The notes below the pieces were generated by a model. It worked only from the letters and a program-made list of their open reading frames with translations. It did not search any database and was not told the origin of the DNA. Both the position numbers and the translations under genes were made by a program. This document shows, one piece after another, positions 60,955 through 64,000 of a stretch of DNA of 64,000 nucleotides. Origin of the DNA: JBGMEA01 sp963674555 (lineage in GTDB: Bacteria > Bacillota > Clostridia > Eubacteriales > Anaerofustaceae); assembly GCA_963674555.1 (NCBI GenBank), contig OY771429.1:1116001-1180000 (forward strand). The letters are read 5' to 3'. Within the stretch, counting starts at the first letter, position 1, and each line of letters starts with the position of its first letter.

Positions 60955-61950
60955 ATGTTAACTATCAGACAAAATTTTATGGAAACGATCACAGGCGGAA
61001 ATCCCGATCGTTTTGTAAAACAATATGAATTTATGGCAATGATACCCGGCGGAAATCCTGTATCATTAGCTAGCAAAAGACCCGCATACGAAGGTGCACC
61101 AAATGAAGTAAACTCATGGGGCGTTACCTATTCATGGCCGAAAGGAATCACAAGGGGCTTTCCTGTACATGATGAAGAACATGTCGTGATCAAGGATATC
61201 ACAAAATGGCAAGATTATGTCAAAGCACCGAAACTCGATTATCCGCAAGAAGAATGGGACAAATTCAAACCAAATGCGGAAGCGATAGATCGCAATGAAT
61301 ATTTTGCGACATACATGGTAGCACCGGGAGTATTTGAACAATGCCACCACCTTCAAGGTATGGACAAAGCATTGATGAACTTCTACGAAGAACCTGAAGC
61401 TACAAAAGAATTGATCGAGTATTTGACAGATTATGAGTTGGCTTACGCAAAATTGATTTGTGATAACTATCATCCTGATGCGATCTTCCATCATGATGAC
61501 TGGGGAACCTATCGTTCTTCATTCTTGGCACCGTCTATGTTTGAAGAATTTATCATGCCGGCTTACAAAAAAATATACGGATTCTACAAAGAAAACGGTG
61601 TTGAGATCATTGTTCACCACAGTGACTCGTACGCTGCGAACTTAGTTCCTTATATGATCGAAGTAGGCATCGATGTGTTCCAAGGTTGTTCAACAACGAA
61701 CAATGTTCCGGAACTTGTTAAAAAATACGGCGGACAGATCTCATTCATGGGCGACCTTGATAACGGCGTTATCGACAAACCTGATTGGACACCGGAATTG
61801 ATCGCTTCGGAAGTGAGACGTGCTTGCGAAACAAATGGCAAACATTACTTCATTCCTTGCTTGACAATGGGCGGACCCGAAAGTCTGTATGAAGGTGTTT
61901 ATGAAGCACTCAGCGAAGAGATCGACAAAGTTAGCAAAGAAATGTTTTAA
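60955..61950 (+). CDS. UroD-superfamily methyltransferase, paralog 3 (group B)
   Basis: A 331-residue paralog belonging to a second subgroup: N-terminus LTIRQNFMETITGGNPDRFV and shortened QYEFMAMIPGGNPVSL loop. Core motifs are kept (FHHDDWGTYRSSF, VHHSDSYAANLVPYM, FIPCLTMGGP). The FQGCSTTNN and KPDWTPEL changes are shared with paralog 4. Substrate specificity probably differs from group A. AGAGG precedes the ATG. Confidence 0.88.
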   Translation: MLTIRQNFMETITGGNPDRFVKQYEFMAMIPGGNPVSLASKRPAYEGAPNEVNSWGVTYSWPKGITRGFPVHDEEHVVIKDITKWQDYVKAPKLDYPQEEWDKFKPNAEAIDRNEYFATYMVAPGVFEQCHHLQGMDKALMNFYEEPEATKELIEYLTDYELAYAKLICDNYHPDAIFHHDDWGTYRSSFLAPSMFEEFIMPAYKKIYGFYKENGVEIIVHHSDSYAANLVPYMIEVGIDVFQGCSTTNNVPELVKKYGGQISFMGDLDNGVIDKPDWTPELIASEVRRACETNGKHYFIPCLTMGGPESLYEGVYEALSEEIDKVSKEMF

Positions 61951-61983
61951 CATTACATAAAAAATATAGAGCATAATGAATTA

Positions 61984-62019
61984 GACACAGCTGTTTTCTT
62001 ATTTGAAGACAGCTGTGTC
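61984..62019 (+). repeat. Inter-paralog hairpin 3
   Basis: GACACAGCTGTTTTC and GAAGACAGCTGTGTC form a 15-bp stem around TTATTT. Outer pairs differ from hairpin 2 in a compensating way (GACAC/GTGTC against ATAC/GTAT). No T-run follows. Confidence 0.85.
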
Positions 62020-62056
62020 ACTAAAATGATCAATAACTTACCTAATGTACATAATA

Positions 62057-62085
62057 GATCATCCCTACATCAATAATAGATGATC
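62057..62085 (+). promoter_or_regulatory. Pre-SD hairpin of paralog 4
   Basis: GATCATC and GATGATC flank a 15-nt loop, followed by AAAAAAAA and the SD; the TTACCTAATG element precedes it. Confidence 0.6.
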
Positions 62086-62112
62086 AAAAAAAATGATACG
62101 GAGGTAATTAAA

Positions 62113-63102
62113 ATGTTAACTATCAGACAAAACTTTATGGAAACGATCACGGGCGGGAATCCCGACCGATTCGTAAAACAATATGAATTCATGTCCATGT
62201 CAAATCGGAATCCGGTAACGGCAAGTGATAAAAGACCCGTGCAAGGCGGACCTGATGTAGTCAACAACTGGGGTGTAACGCGTTCATGGCCGGCACATAT
62301 CACAAGGGGCTTTCCTGTACATGACGAAGAACACATCGTGGTCAAAGATATCACAAAATGGCAAGATGTCGTTAAAGCGCCGAATCTCGATTATCCGCAA
62401 GAAGAGTGGGATAAATACAAAGCGGATTTTGAAGCGATCGATCGAAACGAATATTTCGCAACATATATGGTCGCACCGGGGATCTTTGAACATCTTCATC
62501 ATCTGCAAGGAATGGACAATGCATTGATGAACTTCTACGAAGAACCCGAAGCAACGAAAGAATTGATCGAATATTTAACGGACTATGAACTCAAATACGC
62601 AAAGCTTGTCTGTGACAACTATCATCCGGACGCGCTTTTCCATCATGATGACTGGGGAACCTATCGTTCTTCATTCTTAGCACCGGATATGTTTGAAGAA
62701 TTCATCGTTCCCGCATATAAGCAAATATACGGATTCTACAAAGATAACGGCGTTGAGATAATTGTCCACCACAGCGACTCATATGCTGCAAACTTGGTTC
62801 CGTATATGATCGAAGTCGGCATCGATGTATTCCAAGGTTGTTCAACAACGAATAACGTGCCCGAATTGATCAAACAATACGGCGGACAGATATCCTTTAT
62901 GGGTGACCTTGATAACGGCGTTATCGATAAACCCGATTGGACCCAAGAATTGATCGCAAAAGAAGTAAGACGTGCTTGTGAAAACAACGGCAAACATTAC
63001 TTTATCCCTTGCCTCACAATGGGCGGACCAGAAAGTTTGTATGAAGGCGTCTACGAAGCAATCAGCGAAGAAATAGACAAAGTTAGTAAAGAAATGTTCT
63101 AA
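62113..63102 (+). CDS. UroD-superfamily methyltransferase, paralog 4 (group B)
   Basis: A 329-residue paralog. The start is ATG 62113, with CGGAGG upstream; the frame is open from 62080, but that region is the pre-SD hairpin. N-terminus LTIRQNFMETITGGNPDRFV as in paralog 3. Motifs FHHDDWGTYRSSF, VHHSDSYAANL and FIPCLTMGG are intact. The N-terminal loop (MSNRNPVTASDKRPVQ) and the RSWPAHITRGFPVHDEE stretch differ from paralog 3. Confidence 0.88.
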   Translation: MLTIRQNFMETITGGNPDRFVKQYEFMSMSNRNPVTASDKRPVQGGPDVVNNWGVTRSWPAHITRGFPVHDEEHIVVKDITKWQDVVKAPNLDYPQEEWDKYKADFEAIDRNEYFATYMVAPGIFEHLHHLQGMDNALMNFYEEPEATKELIEYLTDYELKYAKLVCDNYHPDALFHHDDWGTYRSSFLAPDMFEEFIVPAYKQIYGFYKDNGVEIIVHHSDSYAANLVPYMIEVGIDVFQGCSTTNNVPELIKQYGGQISFMGDLDNGVIDKPDWTQELIAKEVRRACENNGKHYFIPCLTMGGPESLYEGVYEAISEEIDKVSKEMF

Positions 63103-63140
63103 ATTCAAACTAAAAAGTACATAAATCTTTTCAAAAATGC

Positions 63141-63186
63141 TATACAACTGTTTTCTTATCTTGAAAACAGTTGTATAATTTTTTTG
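63141..63186 (+). terminator. Inter-paralog hairpin 4 with T-run (terminator)
   Basis: TATACAACTGTTTTC and GAAAACAGTTGTATA form a perfect 15-bp stem around TTATCTT, followed by ATTTTTTTT. It is the same family as hairpins 2 and 3 with a compensated A-T for G-C change (ACTG/CAGT), but here a U-tract makes it a terminator. Confidence 0.85.
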
Positions 63187-63221
63187 TAACAATAACTTAA
63201 TTCAATTTGGAGGTTACACGA

Positions 63222-64000
63222 ATGTTAACTAAAAGACAGAATTTAATGGAGACCATAAAGGGTGGAAGCCCTGATCGATTCGTAAATCAATACGAATTTT
63301 TGGTCAGTCAACCAACTTTTTATGGAATGGTCATGGGCGACCCTGTTTCCGCTGCGGGCGGAAGAGGAGGTCCGGGATCGACATGGGTAAACAGCTGGGG
63401 TGTTACTTATTCTTGGCCTGAAGGTGTACCGGGCGGATTCCCCGTACATGGCGACAAGATCGTCGTAAAAGATATTACGAAATGGCAAGACGTAGTCAAA
63501 GCGCCTAATTTGGATTACCCGCAAGAAGAATGGGATGAATGGGCAGCTAAAATCGTACCGGTAGATCGAAACGAATCATTTTTGGCGGTTATGGTCGCAC
63601 CGGGGATCTTTGAACAACTTCATCACTTACAAGGCATGGACAATGCTCTGTTGAATTTCTATGAAGAACCCGAAGCTACGAAAGAATTGATCGCATACTT
63701 GACCGATTACGAAGTGAAATACGCAAAACTGCTTTGCGATAACTTCCATCCGGATGCGCTTTTCCATCATGATGACTGGGGTAGCTTCCGCTCTTCATTC
63801 TTAGCACCGGATATGCATGAAGAATTCATCGCTCCCGCGTACGAGAAAATTTACGGAACATATAAAGCAAACGGCGTTGAACTAATCGTTCATCACAGTG
63901 ACTCATATGCTGCAAACTTGGTTCCGATAATGATCGATGTAGGTATCGACATTTTCCAAGGTGCTTCTTCGACGAACAATGTGCCCGAACTTATTAAACA
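63222..64000 (+). CDS. UroD-superfamily methyltransferase, paralog 5 (group A, truncated by window end)
   Basis: The first 259 codons of a fifth paralog, read from ATG 63222 (GGAGG upstream) to the window edge. It is group A: LTKRQNLMETIKGGSPDRFV, SQPTFYGMVM, GRGGPGSTW, FPVHGDKIVVKD. FHHDDWGSFRSSF and VHHSDSYAANL are present, and the C-terminal Cys motif lies beyond the window. It resembles paralog 1 more than its direct neighbour paralog 4. A terminator hairpin sits before it, so it may have its own promoter, although none is obvious. Confidence 0.85.
   Translation, partial: MLTKRQNLMETIKGGSPDRFVNQYEFLVSQPTFYGMVMGDPVSAAGGRGGPGSTWVNSWGVTYSWPEGVPGGFPVHGDKIVVKDITKWQDVVKAPNLDYPQEEWDEWAAKIVPVDRNESFLAVMVAPGIFEQLHHLQGMDNALLNFYEEPEATKELIAYLTDYEVKYAKLLCDNFHPDALFHHDDWGSFRSSFLAPDMHEEFIAPAYEKIYGTYKANGVELIVHHSDSYAANLVPIMIDVGIDIFQGASSTNNVPELIK

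Noticed and set aside
58618..63102. Uroporphyrinogen decarboxylase (hemE) function for the paralogs
   Set aside because: There are several copies next to a corrinoid protein, the catalytic N-terminal HemE motif is absent, and the Cys/His positions match methyltransferases better.
59677..63186. CRISPR array formed by the regularly spaced repeats
   Set aside because: The repeats are about 1.1 kb apart with genes between them, and no cas genes are seen.
58618..64000. Treating the methyltransferase array as an assembly duplication
   Set aside because: The paralogs differ throughout at DNA and protein level, fall into two subgroups and have different spacers, so they are true divergent copies.
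57889..64000. MttB-type (pyrrolysine) trimethylamine system
   Set aside because: No mttB-like sequence and no in-frame amber codon in the complete paralogs.

Overview
The window looks like chromosome from an anaerobic, low-to-moderate GC Firmicute (Clostridia/Eubacteriales-like). The signs are Gram-positive SD-led genes, consensus sigma-A promoters, a large Bacillus/Clostridium-type SRP RNA, HemZ, DegV, LytR-CpsA-Psr and XpaC/TelA proteins, and a corrinoid protein followed by tandem UroD-family methyltransferases of the kind found in acetogens and other methyl-group-using anaerobes. Genus-level placement is not possible from sequence reading alone.

Layout. 1-5.7 kb (mostly minus strand): a small-multidrug-export-type membrane protein cut by the window edge, a membrane-anchored orphan, then a YhaO/YhaN-like nuclease-ATPase pair followed by mnmA. 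5.8-14.3 kb (plus): a two-component system, a MarR regulator overlapping ftsH, fumC plus malic enzyme, and a DUF815 ATPase. 14.3-28.9 kb: an AlaDH/PNT-type dehydrogenase behind a possible attenuator, tRNA-Arg, SRP RNA, DegV, a lipoprotein, alr, maf-radC, a diphthamide-synthetase-like PP-loop protein, proC, a second two-component system with a lipoprotein, dtd, an MBL hydrolase and hemZ. 28.9-29.2 kb: a tRNA-fMet/Met/Glu operon. 29.3-37.2 kb: a KefB-like antiporter, a DUF1801 protein, an AT-rich acquired island holding a frame-disrupted PD-(D/E)XK protein, and a TetR-ABC-FtsX operon.

37.3-46.9 kb: two QueG-like ferredoxins, then a cobalamin riboswitch with terminator in front of a zinc dehydrogenase, a TrpD-like phosphoribosyltransferase and a 64-residue protein; a CPBP protease; an AT-rich orphan; and an xpaC-telA-LemA-TPM operon. 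A dispersed motif (core GGACWTTTTTGG) recurs seven times, six of them between 37.2 and 45.0 kb. 47-56.8 kb: an LCP protein, ung, an RseC-family protein, a frameshifted PHP-domain gene, an ATP-grasp protein, an Rrf2 regulator, a radical SAM protein, a thioesterase-rlmH pair, and two perfect parS sites in front of parA-parB, which suggests proximity to the replication origin.

56.9-64 kb: the most distinctive region. A TetR regulator is divergent from a corrinoid-binding protein, which is followed by at least five tandem UroD-superfamily methyltransferase paralogs (the fifth runs off the end). Every junction between paralogs carries an inverted repeat whose arms change in a compensating way, and three of the four junctions carry a second hairpin before the next start. 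The likely design is several substrate-side methyltransferases feeding one corrinoid carrier. The substrate cannot be read from the sequence. The B12-riboswitch operon 18 kb upstream may belong to the same cobamide-dependent lifestyle, but that link is inference.
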